Source of the DNA: Psychrobacter nivimaris
GTDB taxonomy: Bacteria > Pseudomonadota > Gammaproteobacteria > Pseudomonadales > Moraxellaceae
Direction: 5' to 3'
DNA length: 64,000 nucleotides
Assembly: GCF_009812035.1 (NCBI RefSeq)
Contig: NZ_VZIZ01000013.1
Span: forward strand, 132,852 to 196,851
In this document: positions 32,322 through 42,372 of the stretch, one piece after another
How positions within the stretch are numbered: position 1 is the first letter of the stretch
Layout: each line of letters begins with the position of its first letter
Made by a program: the position numbers and the translations under genes
Notes under the pieces: model-generated
Databases searched by the model: none
What the model was told of the DNA's origin: nothing
What the model saw: the letters and a program-made list of their open reading frames with translations, nothing else

Positions 32322-34103
32322 TTATTCTTTAGTTGGTACTCTCGGGGCAGAAATATCCAATTGTTGTAATTTGCGTGTCAGAGTATTGCGTCCCCAACCA
32401 AGTAAGCTCGCTGCCTCTATCTTTTTGCCGCCACTATGATTGAGTGCTGCTGTTAATAAAACACGCTCAAACTCAGGGGTTGCTGTTTGCAGAATATCAG
32501 TTTCACCCGTGCTTAACGACTGCTCAGCCCAATCAGCCAATGCTTGTTGCCAACTCTGGTTTTTAGGCAAAGGGCTACTTCGCTCATTTTGATGACTGTT
32601 TAACGCACTACTATTTAATACATTGCCACTTTGTACCAAGTTCTCTTGAGCGTCTTCCTGTGATGCGCTATGCTCTTCATAAAGCACCGTATTAGGTGAG
32701 ATGTTTTCAAGTAGCTCTGGTGGCAGATCTGTCGCCATCACAGTATCACCAGTAGCCATAACCGTGAGCCACAAACAGACGTTTTCTAATTGACGCACGT
32801 TACCACGCCAGTCAAACGTCTGCATAATTTGCAATGCGGCAGGATGTAGATGCTTTGGAGAGGTGTTCATTTGCTCTGCAGCAGACTGCATAAAGTAGAG
32901 GGCTAATGCAGGAATATCTTCAGGGCGTGTACGTAGTGGTGGTAGGGGTAAACGAATGACATTGAGGCGATAAAATAAGTCTTCGCGGAATCGGCTTTGT
33001 TTTACCAGCTCTTCTAAGTTTTGGTGGGTGGCTGCGATGATACGCACGTCGACCTTGATTGGCTGCTGACCACCAACACGATAAAACTCACCATTGGCCA
33101 GTACTCGTAACAGCCGTGTCTGAGTGCTAAAAGGCATGTCACCGATTTCATCTAAGAATAAAGTACCACCGTCTGCCTGCTCAAAACGGCCTTGACGCAT
33201 CGTTGTTGCACCAGTGAACGCGCCTTTTTCGTGACCGAATAGCTCAGACTCGATCAAGTCATGCGGTATGGCTGCCATATTAAGTGCAATAAATGGTTGC
33301 TGTTTACGCGGGGAGTGCTGATGTAGAGCACTGGCCACCAACTCCTTACCTGTTCCAGACTCACCAGTGATTAAGACGGAAATGGGGGATTGAGCCAGTC
33401 TGCCAATAGCACGAAACACCGTTTGCATGGCTGGTGACTGTCCAATAATGCCGCTAGGGTTCCCGTTATCTTTGGTTACGCTGGCACCTTTGTTCTTATT
33501 GTCTTTGGTTGTCTTACTAGCAGGTGTTGCTTTAGGTTTTATCAAGTTTTCAGTGGAAATATCAGATGTTGTATTGGTATTGGATTCATCTGAAAGGGGG
33601 ACAGAAGTTGTTTCTAAATTGGGCTGATAATTGATGGCTTTATAAATCGTTGCAACCGCGTCATCTAAATCAAAAGGCTTGGGTAGGTATTCAAAAGCAC
33701 CAGTCTGATAGCTATTGATAGCAGAGGTCAGGTCTGAGTGTGCCGTCATAATTACGATTGGCATTTTAGGAAAGTGCTGATGGACCCAGTCGCTAAAAGA
33801 CAATCCATCCATCATTGGCATACGAATATCGGTCAGTATGACGTCTGGTAATTGCTCGGCTGACTCTTGCTGTTTTAACACATCATTAAGGCGAGTCCAT
33901 GCTGCTTGTGCTTGAGTAAAACTGATAACGGTCAATCCAGCATCTTCAAACGTGTCTGCCAACACCATACGTAGAGCTGCATCGTCATCGATTAACCACA
34001 ATGTGGCAGGGTGGTCGCTGGGTGCATTATTCACAGTTACTATTTGTGATTGTGGTGATTGATCATCGCTTTTAGGTTGGAGGTCGTCGCTATATTCAGT
34101 CAT
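32322..34103 (-). CDS. ntrC: Nitrogen regulation response regulator NtrC
   Basis: A 593-residue sigma-54 activator. The receiver domain (about 33-155) has the acidic pair D39/D40, phospho-acceptor D92 in TDIRMP, and K142 in PKPF. The AAA+ domain has the Walker A GESGTGKE (247-254) and the sigma-54 loop GAFTGA (294-299). The C-terminus is a Fis-type helix-turn-helix (AASLLGWGRNTLTRKLQQL). It is longer than the usual 470 because of Ser/Thr/Asn-rich linkers at about 160-218 and 465-530. It is activated by NtrB, encoded 98 bp upstream, and would turn on genes for nitrogen-poor growth. Confidence 0.92.
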   Translation of the reverse strand: MTEYSDDLQPKSDDQSPQSQIVTVNNAPSDHPATLWLIDDDAALRMVLADTFEDAGLTVISFTQAQAAWTRLNDVLKQQESAEQLPDVILTDIRMPMMDGLSFSDWVHQHFPKMPIVIMTAHSDLTSAINSYQTGAFEYLPKPFDLDDAVATIYKAINYQPNLETTSVPLSDESNTNTTSDISTENLIKPKATPASKTTKDNKNKGASVTKDNGNPSGIIGQSPAMQTVFRAIGRLAQSPISVLITGESGTGKELVASALHQHSPRKQQPFIALNMAAIPHDLIESELFGHEKGAFTGATTMRQGRFEQADGGTLFLDEIGDMPFSTQTRLLRVLANGEFYRVGGQQPIKVDVRIIAATHQNLEELVKQSRFREDLFYRLNVIRLPLPPLRTRPEDIPALALYFMQSAAEQMNTSPKHLHPAALQIMQTFDWRGNVRQLENVCLWLTVMATGDTVMATDLPPELLENISPNTVLYEEHSASQEDAQENLVQSGNVLNSSALNSHQNERSSPLPKNQSWQQALADWAEQSLSTGETDILQTATPEFERVLLTAALNHSGGKKIEAASLLGWGRNTLTRKLQQLDISAPRVPTKE

Positions 34104-34201
34104 GTATTGGGCCTAATCAGCAATTATTGATGGTAAGTTAGGGATTGGGAGTTAGCGTTATGAAACTTAGCAGCCTTTAATTCATAAATTCATAATTTTT
34201 T

Positions 34202-35566
34202 TTATGTCTCAGTGATGGGTTGAGTAAATGGTAGATATAGCGTAAATCGGGTTTGCCTATCTTCTTGTTCTTTTGTCGAGCTCACATCAATCATACCATG
34301 ATGATGACTGATAATATCTTGGACGATGGATAATCCAAGACCTGTACCAGCTGCACGGCTAGTGACCATTGGGAAAAATATCTGACCAATCAGGGCTGGA
34401 TCAATACCTGAGCCATTATCAGTAATAGTAACTTGCATCACTTGCTTGTGCTGCTGTCCGACGATTGTATGCTGAAAAGCAACCCGCGTTTGAATATTCA
34501 ATGTCGGTTGATAATTAGAATTGCGCTCAGTTTGCATGGTAACTTGTTGTAATTCTTGAGACTCTGAGATTTTATTCTGCTGTAGTGTTTGTTCGAACTC
34601 AGTCATCGACTCACAAGCATTATTAATAAGGTTTAAAAACACTTGAATCAGCTGATCTTTGTCAGCGCACAACTCTGGCAATGATAAATCATAATCACGC
34701 TGTAACACTACCTGTGGATACTGATTGGTCACTAAGGTTAAAACATGCTCTAGAGGCTCATGGATATTGAGCGTTTGCCAGTTTGGTAGTTGATTGGAAC
34801 CCAGAAGCTGGCCGATAAGATGGGTTAATCGATCAGTCTCTGAAATAATAATGTCCGTATAGTTACGCAGCTTTTGATTCATTTTTTGCAAATCATGCTG
34901 AGTGTCAGCGTTGGTAGTTGTCAAAACATTATCAGCGCTAGAGGTGCTAGTAGTAGATGCGTCGCTGAATTTAATAAACTGCCGTTGCAACAGCTGGGCT
35001 GCCCCGCGAATACCAGCAAGAGGGTTTTTTATTTCGTGTGCCACCGAGCGTAGCATATGACGGGCAACTGTATATTGCTGCTGTTGACGCTGCTCCTCAG
35101 AAATACGACTTTGACGATCTTTACCCCACATCTCGATAATAAAATAAGGCTGCTGTTCATAGATGACTGGCGTGACGCTATAGTCGACTGACAATGATAA
35201 ATTACCATTTAGTGGTGTTTTTATGATGTGGTCATGATCGATAAAAGGCTGCTGATAGTTCTGTGCTTGCACAAAGCGCTCGGTCAACGAGTAAGCTGGC
35301 TCGCTCGAAGGCTCGTTTTCATTTGTATCATTACTATCATTATCTATAGATAAAGTATCTTTAGTCTTTAACTCATCAGGTGCTAGCAGGGTTAAGATGG
35401 ATTGATTGATTAGTCTGCCACTACTAATGGCAAGTAGCTGCTCGGCTTGAGCATTCAACCGTGTGATTGATAGCTCATCGTTGACCCATAAAATAGCGGT
35501 GAATAAATGCTGAGATATAAATGCGAGGTCAGGGGTTGTTTTGGCGGTTATAAAATCAGCGTTCAT
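34202..35566 (-). CDS. ntrB: Nitrogen regulation sensor kinase NtrB
   Basis: A 454-residue soluble kinase with no membrane segment. It has a PAS domain (about 13-150), an H-box SVAHEIKNPLAG with His177, an N-box INNACESM, and G-boxes DNGSGID and GTGLGLSIVQDI. It phosphorylates NtrC and is normally controlled by PII protein. Acidic Asn/Asp-rich insertions occur around residues 70-90 and 200-215. NtrC follows, as in other gammaproteobacteria. Confidence 0.92.
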   Translation of the reverse strand: MNADFITAKTTPDLAFISQHLFTAILWVNDELSITRLNAQAEQLLAISSGRLINQSILTLLAPDELKTKDTLSIDNDSNDTNENEPSSEPAYSLTERFVQAQNYQQPFIDHDHIIKTPLNGNLSLSVDYSVTPVIYEQQPYFIIEMWGKDRQSRISEEQRQQQQYTVARHMLRSVAHEIKNPLAGIRGAAQLLQRQFIKFSDASTTSTSSADNVLTTTNADTQHDLQKMNQKLRNYTDIIISETDRLTHLIGQLLGSNQLPNWQTLNIHEPLEHVLTLVTNQYPQVVLQRDYDLSLPELCADKDQLIQVFLNLINNACESMTEFEQTLQQNKISESQELQQVTMQTERNSNYQPTLNIQTRVAFQHTIVGQQHKQVMQVTITDNGSGIDPALIGQIFFPMVTSRAAGTGLGLSIVQDIISHHHGMIDVSSTKEQEDRQTRFTLYLPFTQPITET

Positions 35567-35701
35567 CGGTAGGGCCCAAAAAAGTCAGATGCTTGAGATA
35601 ATATTTAACCACAAATCAAGACTATAGAGCGGCAAAACTGGTGATTTTTGCAAAAAAAACGTACAATGCGCTCAGCCAATTTATCTCTAGCAAGGTCAGC
35701 C

Positions 35702-37297
35702 ATGTCCAAAACTTCTACCGAGTCAGTGAATACGACAGCAACAGCTCCTCTATCTGCCGTAAAAGACACTGCCACTATCTTCAATCCTGCCGCGCCTACC
35801 ATAGTACAAGCGCAGAGTCAGGCAGATGTCAGTCAAACAGATACTAAACAACCTTACCATCATAAAGCCAACCACAATCAGAACCGTAGTGTCGGCCAAA
35901 GCAGCGATGCTACTTCAGCCTCGACTGCAAATGCGACTGCTACGATGCCAGTTAGTGCAGCGCCAAAGATTGGTTTTGTGTCACTAGGTTGTCCAAAAGC
36001 ATTGGTAGATAGTGAGCGTATTATCACTGAGCTAAGCCGTGATGGCTATCAAGTAGCCAGTGATTATGACGGTGCCGACTTGGTCGTGGTAAACACTTGC
36101 GGCTTTATTGAATCAGCGGTACAAGAGTCACTTGATGCGATCGGCGAGGCCATTAGCAAAAACGGTAAAGTGATTGTCACTGGTTGCTTAGGTAAAGAGG
36201 CGGACAAAATCCGTGAGATGCATCCAGCTGTACTAGCAGTGACGGGCGCACATGCCTATGATGAAGTGATTACGGCAGTAGCGCAGCATGTGCCTAAGCC
36301 AAATCGCAGTCAGGACGCCAACTATGATCCAAAAATAGATTTGATTAATGAAGCGGGTATCAAACTGACCCCAAGCCATTATGCCTATCTAAAAATATCA
36401 GAAGGCTGTAATCACCGTTGTACGTTCTGCATTATTCCAAGCTTGCGCGGTGATTTGGTATCGCGCCCGATTGATAATGTGATGAATGAAGCGCTAGCGC
36501 TCAAAAAAGCTGGCGTGAAAGAATTACTTATCATCTCGCAAGATACCTCGGCATATGGTCTTGACCTAAAGTATAAAACTAGCTTTTGGAATGGTATGCC
36601 GCTCAAGTCTAAGTTTTATGACTTATGCCAAGCATTGAACGATTTGGGCATTTGGGTTCGCTTGCATTATGTCTATCCGTATCCACACGTAGACAAAGTC
36701 GTTGAGCTAATGGGTGAGAAGAAACTGCTTCCTTATCTAGACATTCCGTTCCAGCATGCCAGCCATCGCATCCTAAAAGCGATGAAACGTCCTGCGCATA
36801 GCGAAAACACCTTGACCCGTATCAAAGCGTGGCGTGATATCTGTCCTGATATCGTGATTCGTTCGACCTTTGTGGTTGGCTTCCCTGGCGAGACAGAAGA
36901 AGATTTTCAGTGCTTGCTTGATTGGCTAGTTGAAGCACGTCTCGATCGCGTGGGCGCATTTACTTATTCAGAAGTAGAAGGCGCAGTGGCCAACGACTTG
37001 CCTGATCATGTGCCTGAAGACGTCAAGCAGTCTCGCTATGAGCGACTAATGGCGCTACAGCAAGATATTTCAGCGCAAAAGCTACAAGAAAAAGTCGGCA
37101 AGACTTTAACGGTATTGGTTGATGAAATTGATAGCGATGAAAATATTGCTATTTGCCGTAGCTATGCTGATGCACCTGAAATTGATGGTCATGTCTATGT
37201 TGATGACATCAACGCTCAAGTCAAAGTAGGGCAGTTCTTAACAGTGACTATCGATGACGCTAGCGAATACGATCTGTTCGCCAGTTATCAAGGCTAG
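35702..37297 (+). CDS. rimO: Ribosomal protein S12 methylthiotransferase RimO
   Basis: About 531 residues. An N-terminal extension of some 80 residues (Thr/Ala/Gln-rich) precedes the MTTase domain ([16 protein letters not shown], the first cluster cysteines), then the radical SAM domain with the CxxxCxxC of GCNHRCTFC, and a C-terminal TRAM domain. It adds a methylthio group to Asp89 of S12. The start at 35702 has AAGG before it; the extended frame begins with TTG. A hairpin terminator follows. Confidence 0.92.
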   Translation: MSKTSTESVNTTATAPLSAVKDTATIFNPAAPTIVQAQSQADVSQTDTKQPYHHKANHNQNRSVGQSSDATSASTANATATMPVSAAPKIGFVSLGCPKALVDSERIITELSRDGYQVASDYDGADLVVVNTCGFIESAVQESLDAIGEAISKNGKVIVTGCLGKEADKIREMHPAVLAVTGAHAYDEVITAVAQHVPKPNRSQDANYDPKIDLINEAGIKLTPSHYAYLKISEGCNHRCTFCIIPSLRGDLVSRPIDNVMNEALALKKAGVKELLIISQDTSAYGLDLKYKTSFWNGMPLKSKFYDLCQALNDLGIWVRLHYVYPYPHVDKVVELMGEKKLLPYLDIPFQHASHRILKAMKRPAHSENTLTRIKAWRDICPDIVIRSTFVVGFPGETEEDFQCLLDWLVEARLDRVGAFTYSEVEGAVANDLPDHVPEDVKQSRYERLMALQQDISAQKLQEKVGKTLTVLVDEIDSDENIAICRSYADAPEIDGHVYVDDINAQVKVGQFLTVTIDDASEYDLFASYQG

Positions 37298-37320
37298 ATA
37301 TCCAATAAGATATGCGAGTG

Positions 37321-37350
37321 AAAATTGCCCAATGGCGGGCAGTTTTTGCT
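37321..37350 (+). terminator. Terminator after rimO
   Basis: AAAATTGCCC (37321-37330) pairs with GGGCAGTTTT (37337-37346) over ten positions, including one T-G pair; more T follow. It separates rimO from pyrH. Confidence 0.6.
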
Positions 37351-37469
37351 ACAATTAGCGCAATTTAGCCTTTTTAATACGCTTAGCTGTAAGTGTAGCG
37401 TTGTGGGCAAACTCGATTTGTATTTTACCGATAATTTTCTTTATAATTTCATGATAACAAGGTGACCTC

Positions 37470-38195
37470 ATGTCTGACAAAAACCCGCGTTACGCTCGTA
37501 TCTTGCTGAAACTCTCCGGTGAAGCCTTAGCTGGTAGTAAAGACATGGGTATTGATACCGAAGTGCTTGATAAAATGAGCTTGTCTATCGCTCACTTGCG
37601 TGGACTTGGTGTCCAAGTTGGTATCGTGGTCGGTGGTGGTAACTTATATCGCGGTGCGCAGTTACAAAAAGAAGGCCTGGTTGGTCGTGTTACTGGTGAT
37701 CAGATGGGCATGCTAGCGACCGTTATGAACGGACTGGCGATGCGTGATGCGCTTGAGCGTCGCAACATCAAAACGCGCTTGATGTCAGCGTTACCGATTG
37801 GTGAAGTCACCGAAAGCTATAGCAGTCGTAATGCGATTCGTTATCTTAAAAACGGCGAAGTTTGTATCTTTGTGGCAGGTACGGGTAACCCATTCTTTAC
37901 CACTGACACTGCTGCATGTTTGCGCGGTATCGAAATCGAAGCTGGTTTGATTTTAAAAGCGACTAAGGTCGATGGCGTTTATGACAAAGACCCAAGCCTA
38001 CATGATGATGCAGTCAAATATGACGGTTTGACTTTTGATGAGGTACTAGAGCAAAAGCTAGGCGTCATGGATTTAACGGCTATCGCATTGTGCCGTGAGC
38101 ATAACGTACCGCTACAAGTGTTTGATATGACAAAGCCTAATGCATTATTGAATGTCATTATGGGTGAAAATGAAGGCACACGAGTTTTTCATTAA
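37470..38195 (+). CDS. pyrH: UMP kinase
   Basis: A 241-residue amino-acid-kinase-fold enzyme with [32 protein letters not shown], and [13 protein letters not shown]. It makes UDP from UMP in pyrimidine synthesis and is allosterically controlled by GTP and UTP in this family. The length is normal. It is the first gene of a long rightward cluster and is followed by frr, as in most bacteria. AAGGTG stands before the ATG. Confidence 0.95.
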   Translation: MSDKNPRYARILLKLSGEALAGSKDMGIDTEVLDKMSLSIAHLRGLGVQVGIVVGGGNLYRGAQLQKEGLVGRVTGDQMGMLATVMNGLAMRDALERRNIKTRLMSALPIGEVTESYSSRNAIRYLKNGEVCIFVAGTGNPFFTTDTAACLRGIEIEAGLILKATKVDGVYDKDPSLHDDAVKYDGLTFDEVLEQKLGVMDLTAIALCREHNVPLQVFDMTKPNALLNVIMGENEGTRVFH

Positions 38196-38307
38196 TTAAT
38201 GCGATACTGGCAACTAACGCCAGTAAATAGCTAACGATTAGCAACACATAATTAATATCCCAATAGCAAATAAAAAATTTGTCGGTAACGATAAATAAGG
38301 ATACACA

Positions 38308-38862
38308 ATGATTAAAGAGATTAAGCAAGACGGCGAAGCACGCATGCAAAAAACGTTGGAAGCGCTTGAAAGCACTTTCAGTAAAGTTCGTACTGGCCGT
38401 GCGCATCCAGGTATGTTGTCAGGTGTGATGGTCAGCTACTACGGTTCTGATACACCATTGAACCAAGTAGCAAGCGTGAACGTTGAAGATTCACGTACCT
38501 TACTGGTTCAACCATTTGACCGTACGATGGTGCAAGCAGTAGACAAGGCTATTCGTGAAGCAGATTTGGGTCTAAACCCAATGTCTGCTGATGTGATTCG
38601 TGTGCCAATGCCAGCATTGACAGAAGATACCCGTCGCGATATGCAAAAGCTTGCACGTGGTGAAGCTGAGAGCAGCCGTGTTTCTATTCGTAATATTCGC
38701 CGTGACATGATGAATGACATCAAGGACTTGGCAAAAGAAAAAGAAATCTCAGAAGATGATGAGCGCCGCGCTAGTGATGATATTCAAAAAATCACTGACA
38801 AGTATATCGAAACAATCGATGCTCGCTTGAGTAAGAAAGAAAGCGATTTGATGGAAGTTTAA
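38308..38862 (+). CDS. frr: Ribosome recycling factor
   Basis: A 184-residue protein with the RRF core: [26 protein letters not shown], then RRDMQKLA and VSIRNIRRD. Together with EF-G it splits post-termination ribosomes. AAGGA stands before the ATG. A hairpin that may terminate or weaken transcription follows at 38921. Confidence 0.95.
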   Translation: MIKEIKQDGEARMQKTLEALESTFSKVRTGRAHPGMLSGVMVSYYGSDTPLNQVASVNVEDSRTLLVQPFDRTMVQAVDKAIREADLGLNPMSADVIRVPMPALTEDTRRDMQKLARGEAESSRVSIRNIRRDMMNDIKDLAKEKEISEDDERRASDDIQKITDKYIETIDARLSKKESDLMEV

Positions 38863-38920
38863 TACTGATATACTTGCTATTTGTAGCAAGAATCAGTTCG
38901 GTGGATTATCTGTAATTGAG

Positions 38921-38953
38921 CAGCCAATACTTTGTAGCTATTGGCTGTTTATT
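38921..38953 (+). terminator. Hairpin after frr
   Basis: CAGCCAATA/TATTGGCTG, 9-bp stem (38921-38947), followed by TTTATTATTG. It is a moderate intrinsic terminator. The remaining 300 bp before uppS hold no gene that I can see; uppS probably has its own promoter there. Confidence 0.6.
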
Positions 38954-39251
38954 ATTGTGTAGACTGATATAGTCAATCCTTTATAAAAGAGCTACAGTGT
39001 TAACCTCGCTTAAAGTATCACAGTTACATCTGCACTCGGTTGTCCTGTCTCTCTTTTAAACTGAATCAACTGTATGAAGCCATATCTAAAGCAAGCCAAA
39101 GGTGTGGTTGATTGAACTGGATCCATCGCATTCTGAGCACTAAAAACTAACAACGCAATTGTGATAAGTTAGTGAATTATATAAATGGCGCTTTTTAATC
39201 GCTGTTGCACACGTTATTATTATTTTACCTCAACAATAAGCAAGTTCGCCT

Positions 39252-40010
39252 ATGTCCACTTCAGCCGTTTTGGTGCCCGCTATTCTTCCTCGTCATATCG
39301 CCATCATTATGGATGGTAATAATCGCTATGGTAAGGCCAATGATTTGGGCCACGGTCAAGGACATGTGGCTGGCAAAGATGCACTCGATCCTATCGTTGA
39401 GTATTGTGTCAATACAGGCATTGAAGTGCTGACTGTATTTGCGTTTTCTAGCGAAAATTGGCAGAGACCGCCTAGTGAAGTGGCACTGTTGATGCAGCTG
39501 CTCACATCGACGATCCATGAGCAAATGCCGCGCATGAATGAGTATCGTATTCGCTTGCGTTTCATTGGTGATCGCAGCCAGCTTAGTGAGTCATTGCAAA
39601 CGCTAATGGCTGACGCAGAAGAAAAAACGGCGAAGTTTGATGCGATGACGCTAGTGATTGCGATTAGTTACGGTGGGCAGTGGGATATTGCAAATGCAGC
39701 ACAACAGCTGGCTCAGCAAGTGCAAGCTGGCGAATTAAAAGCTGAAGATGTCAGCGAAGAGTTGTTAGGTAACTACGTACAATTAGCCGATACCCCAGCA
39801 GTAGATATGCTGGTGCGTACGGGCGGCGAGTATCGTATTTCTAATTTCTTATTGTGGCAATCTGCTTATGCTGAGCTGTTTTTCACTCCTACATTATGGC
39901 CAAATTTTGCAGCAGAAGAGCTAGCTTCGATGATCGCAGAGTTTGCTAAACGTCAACGTCGCTTTGGCAAAACCAGCGAGCAGGTAGTGATAGAGCAGCA
40001 AGGTCACTGA
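39252..40010 (+). CDS. uppS: Undecaprenyl diphosphate synthase
   Basis: A 252-residue cis-prenyltransferase. HIAIIMDGNNRYGK holds the catalytic Asp21; most homologues have Gly-Arg-Trp here, so NNRYG is a slight variation. TVFAFSSENWQRP and the C-terminal RTGGEYRISNFLLWQ are also typical. It makes the C55 lipid carrier for peptidoglycan and O-antigen. It is followed by cdsA. Confidence 0.95.
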   Translation: MSTSAVLVPAILPRHIAIIMDGNNRYGKANDLGHGQGHVAGKDALDPIVEYCVNTGIEVLTVFAFSSENWQRPPSEVALLMQLLTSTIHEQMPRMNEYRIRLRFIGDRSQLSESLQTLMADAEEKTAKFDAMTLVIAISYGGQWDIANAAQQLAQQVQAGELKAEDVSEELLGNYVQLADTPAVDMLVRTGGEYRISNFLLWQSAYAELFFTPTLWPNFAAEELASMIAEFAKRQRRFGKTSEQVVIEQQGH

Positions 40011-40199
40011 GCAGTGAGCTGATAGATAAGTTTAGTCGGCTCAGTTCAGTTAGTATTGTATAACTGGTCAATAGGGTTGGTTTATGCAATGATAAACGGC
40101 TTGAATGAGCATTGAATGCTATCACTAGGCCATCGTTAGTTAGCTGCTATAATGCATTTTTTGACCATCTGTTCTTCATTATTATAAGGCTCGATAAGT

Positions 40200-41009
40200 A
40201 TGTGGCAACGAATTAAGACGGCAATTGTTCTCGTTATTATCGTTGGTATTGCAATGTTTGCGAGCCAAACGCCTATTTTATTTGCACCACTGTTGGCCAT
40301 TGGGGTCATTATCGCCGCTCATGAGTGGGCTAAATTGATGCCTAAATGGCGCCAGCCTGTGGTATTCGTTCTATTGATTTTAGCGCTTACTATATTCTCA
40401 CTGATGTTCAAGGTAACTTGGTTGTTTTGGTGGGTGGCGTCACTCATTATATGGCTGATGGCGCTGTCTTGGGTTCGAGTCTTCCCAACACAGACGAGAT
40501 GGTACGGCAACCAATTAGCAATGATGGGCGCGGTTATTTTGACGGCATCTATTACGGCGATGTTCTATCTCTGGCAGTTATCTGCGTGGTGGCTGCTGTA
40601 TGTGTTCTTATTAGTATGGTGTGCAGATAGTGGCGCATATTTCGTTGGACGCAAACTTGGTCGCCGAAAAATGGCACCCAATGTCTCACCCAATAAGAGC
40701 ATGGAAGGGTTGGCTGGTGGCCTCGTCACAGGGCTGTTAGTTGTGGTAGCCATTAGCGTCTTTAAATTACAGCTGACCGGTGTACCGTTAATCGCATTTG
40801 TAGCGTTATCGGCCATCACTATTCTTGCCTCTGTACTTGGGGACTTGTTCGAGTCGATGCTCAAGCGCCGTGCGGATGTAAAAGATTCAGGCACTATCTT
40901 GCCAGGTCACGGTGGTATCCTTGATCGTATCGATTCGCTGCTGTCTGCTACACCGATATTTGCCCTTGGCTTTTGGGCGATACAGCAGTTTGGTTTGATA
41001 GTGGTGTAA
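40200..41009 (+). CDS. cdsA: Phosphatidate cytidylyltransferase
   Basis: A 269-residue membrane protein with about seven or eight transmembrane helices. The CDP-diglyceride synthase signature is at the C-terminal side: SMLKRRADVKDSG then LPGHGGILDRIDS. It makes CDP-diacylglycerol, precursor of all phospholipids, in the inner membrane. The ATG follows AAGG. Confidence 0.95.
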   Translation: MWQRIKTAIVLVIIVGIAMFASQTPILFAPLLAIGVIIAAHEWAKLMPKWRQPVVFVLLILALTIFSLMFKVTWLFWWVASLIIWLMALSWVRVFPTQTRWYGNQLAMMGAVILTASITAMFYLWQLSAWWLLYVFLLVWCADSGAYFVGRKLGRRKMAPNVSPNKSMEGLAGGLVTGLLVVVAISVFKLQLTGVPLIAFVALSAITILASVLGDLFESMLKRRADVKDSGTILPGHGGILDRIDSLLSATPIFALGFWAIQQFGLIVV

Positions 41010-41073
41010 GGTTTATAGTTAATAGACGATATTCTATTTTTATTATTTTTAAGTATCATGGGCATTGATGGTT

Positions 41074-42276
41074 ATGACGCAACGCATCGCCGTACTAGGC
41101 GCGACAGGCTCGATTGGCGATAGCACCTTAGCAATATTGGCGGCGCAACCGCACACTTACGAAGTCTATGCTTTGTCAGGCTATCATCGCTTAGATAAGC
41201 TATTTGCACTCTGTCAGCAGTTTTTGCCGAAACGCGTCAGTGTGCCGACGTCAGCCGTAGATGATTTTGCTCACAGGCTTAAAGCCGCGGGGATTGATAG
41301 TGAGGTCGTAGGGGGTGAGGCAGGATTGGTAGATATTGCCACTGACTCACAGACTGATACGGTTGTAGCGGCGATTGTAGGGGCGGCAGGGTTGCCGTCT
41401 ACATTAGCAGCAGCCCGTGCAGGTAAGCGTATCTTATTGGCCAACAAAGAAGCCTTAGTCATGGCAGGTAAGGTCATGATTGATGCGGTCAAGAAGCATA
41501 AAGCCACTTTGCTACCGCTGGACTCTGAACACAATGCCATTTTTCAATGCTTGCCACTTGCTATTCAACAAGACAATACGCAAATCCATCAGTCAAATCA
41601 TGGTGTTCGTAAACTATGGTTGACAGCCTCTGGCGGGCCATTTTTGCAGCAGTCGTTTGAGCAAATGCAGCAGGCAAGCGTCGCAGAAGCGGTCAAACAC
41701 CCGAATTGGTCAATGGGTCAAAAGATATCTGTCGATTCGGCGACGATGATGAATAAGGGGCTTGAGCTGATAGAAGCCTGTCACTTATTTGATTTGCCTG
41801 AAGATAAGATAAATGTGGTCATTCATCCACAAAGTATCATTCACTCAATGGTAGAATATAGCGATGGCAGCTTTTTGGCGCAGCTGGGTAGTCCAGACAT
41901 GAAAACGCCCATTGCGCACGCGCTTAGCTACCCTGATCGGATTGATAGTGGCTCGCAGCCGTTAGACTTATTTGCACTTAGTGGTTTAGAGTTTATTGAG
42001 CCTGACTTGCAAAAATTTGCCTGTTTGCGTTTGGCTCGCCAAGCTATGCAAGCCGGAACACAAGCCACAATTGTGCTTAATGCGGCAAACGAAATTGCAG
42101 TAGCGGCGTTCCTCGATGGGAAAATTCGTTTGACTGATATTGCTAATATTAACGAACAGGCCTTAAATGGCATACAGCTGCCCCCATTAAACGAAACTGC
42201 TGACATAGAAGACATATTGGCAATCGATAAGATTGCACGCCATCTGACTGATAAGTTGGTAGCAAAGCTGACATAA
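41074..42276 (+). CDS. dxr: 1-deoxy-D-xylulose 5-phosphate reductoisomerase
   Basis: About 400 residues. The NADPH site is VLGATGSIGDST; further segments are ANKEALVMAG, LPLDSEHNAIFQCL, LTASGGPF and MNKGLELIEACHLF. It catalyses the second step of the MEP isoprenoid pathway. The frame opens at a TTG at 41065, with ATG codons at 41068 and 41074; I chose 41074, which fits the usual N-terminus MTQRIAVLG. Confidence 0.94.
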   Translation: MTQRIAVLGATGSIGDSTLAILAAQPHTYEVYALSGYHRLDKLFALCQQFLPKRVSVPTSAVDDFAHRLKAAGIDSEVVGGEAGLVDIATDSQTDTVVAAIVGAAGLPSTLAAARAGKRILLANKEALVMAGKVMIDAVKKHKATLLPLDSEHNAIFQCLPLAIQQDNTQIHQSNHGVRKLWLTASGGPFLQQSFEQMQQASVAEAVKHPNWSMGQKISVDSATMMNKGLELIEACHLFDLPEDKINVVIHPQSIIHSMVEYSDGSFLAQLGSPDMKTPIAHALSYPDRIDSGSQPLDLFALSGLEFIEPDLQKFACLRLARQAMQAGTQATIVLNAANEIAVAAFLDGKIRLTDIANINEQALNGIQLPPLNETADIEDILAIDKIARHLTDKLVAKLT

Positions 42277-42372
42277 TCGTAGCAAGCGTCTCTTAGCTGA
42301 TACATGATATTGATAAACGATATTAGCGAAGATGTTGATGAAAATGCTGAGAGACAATACTGAGAAAAAATC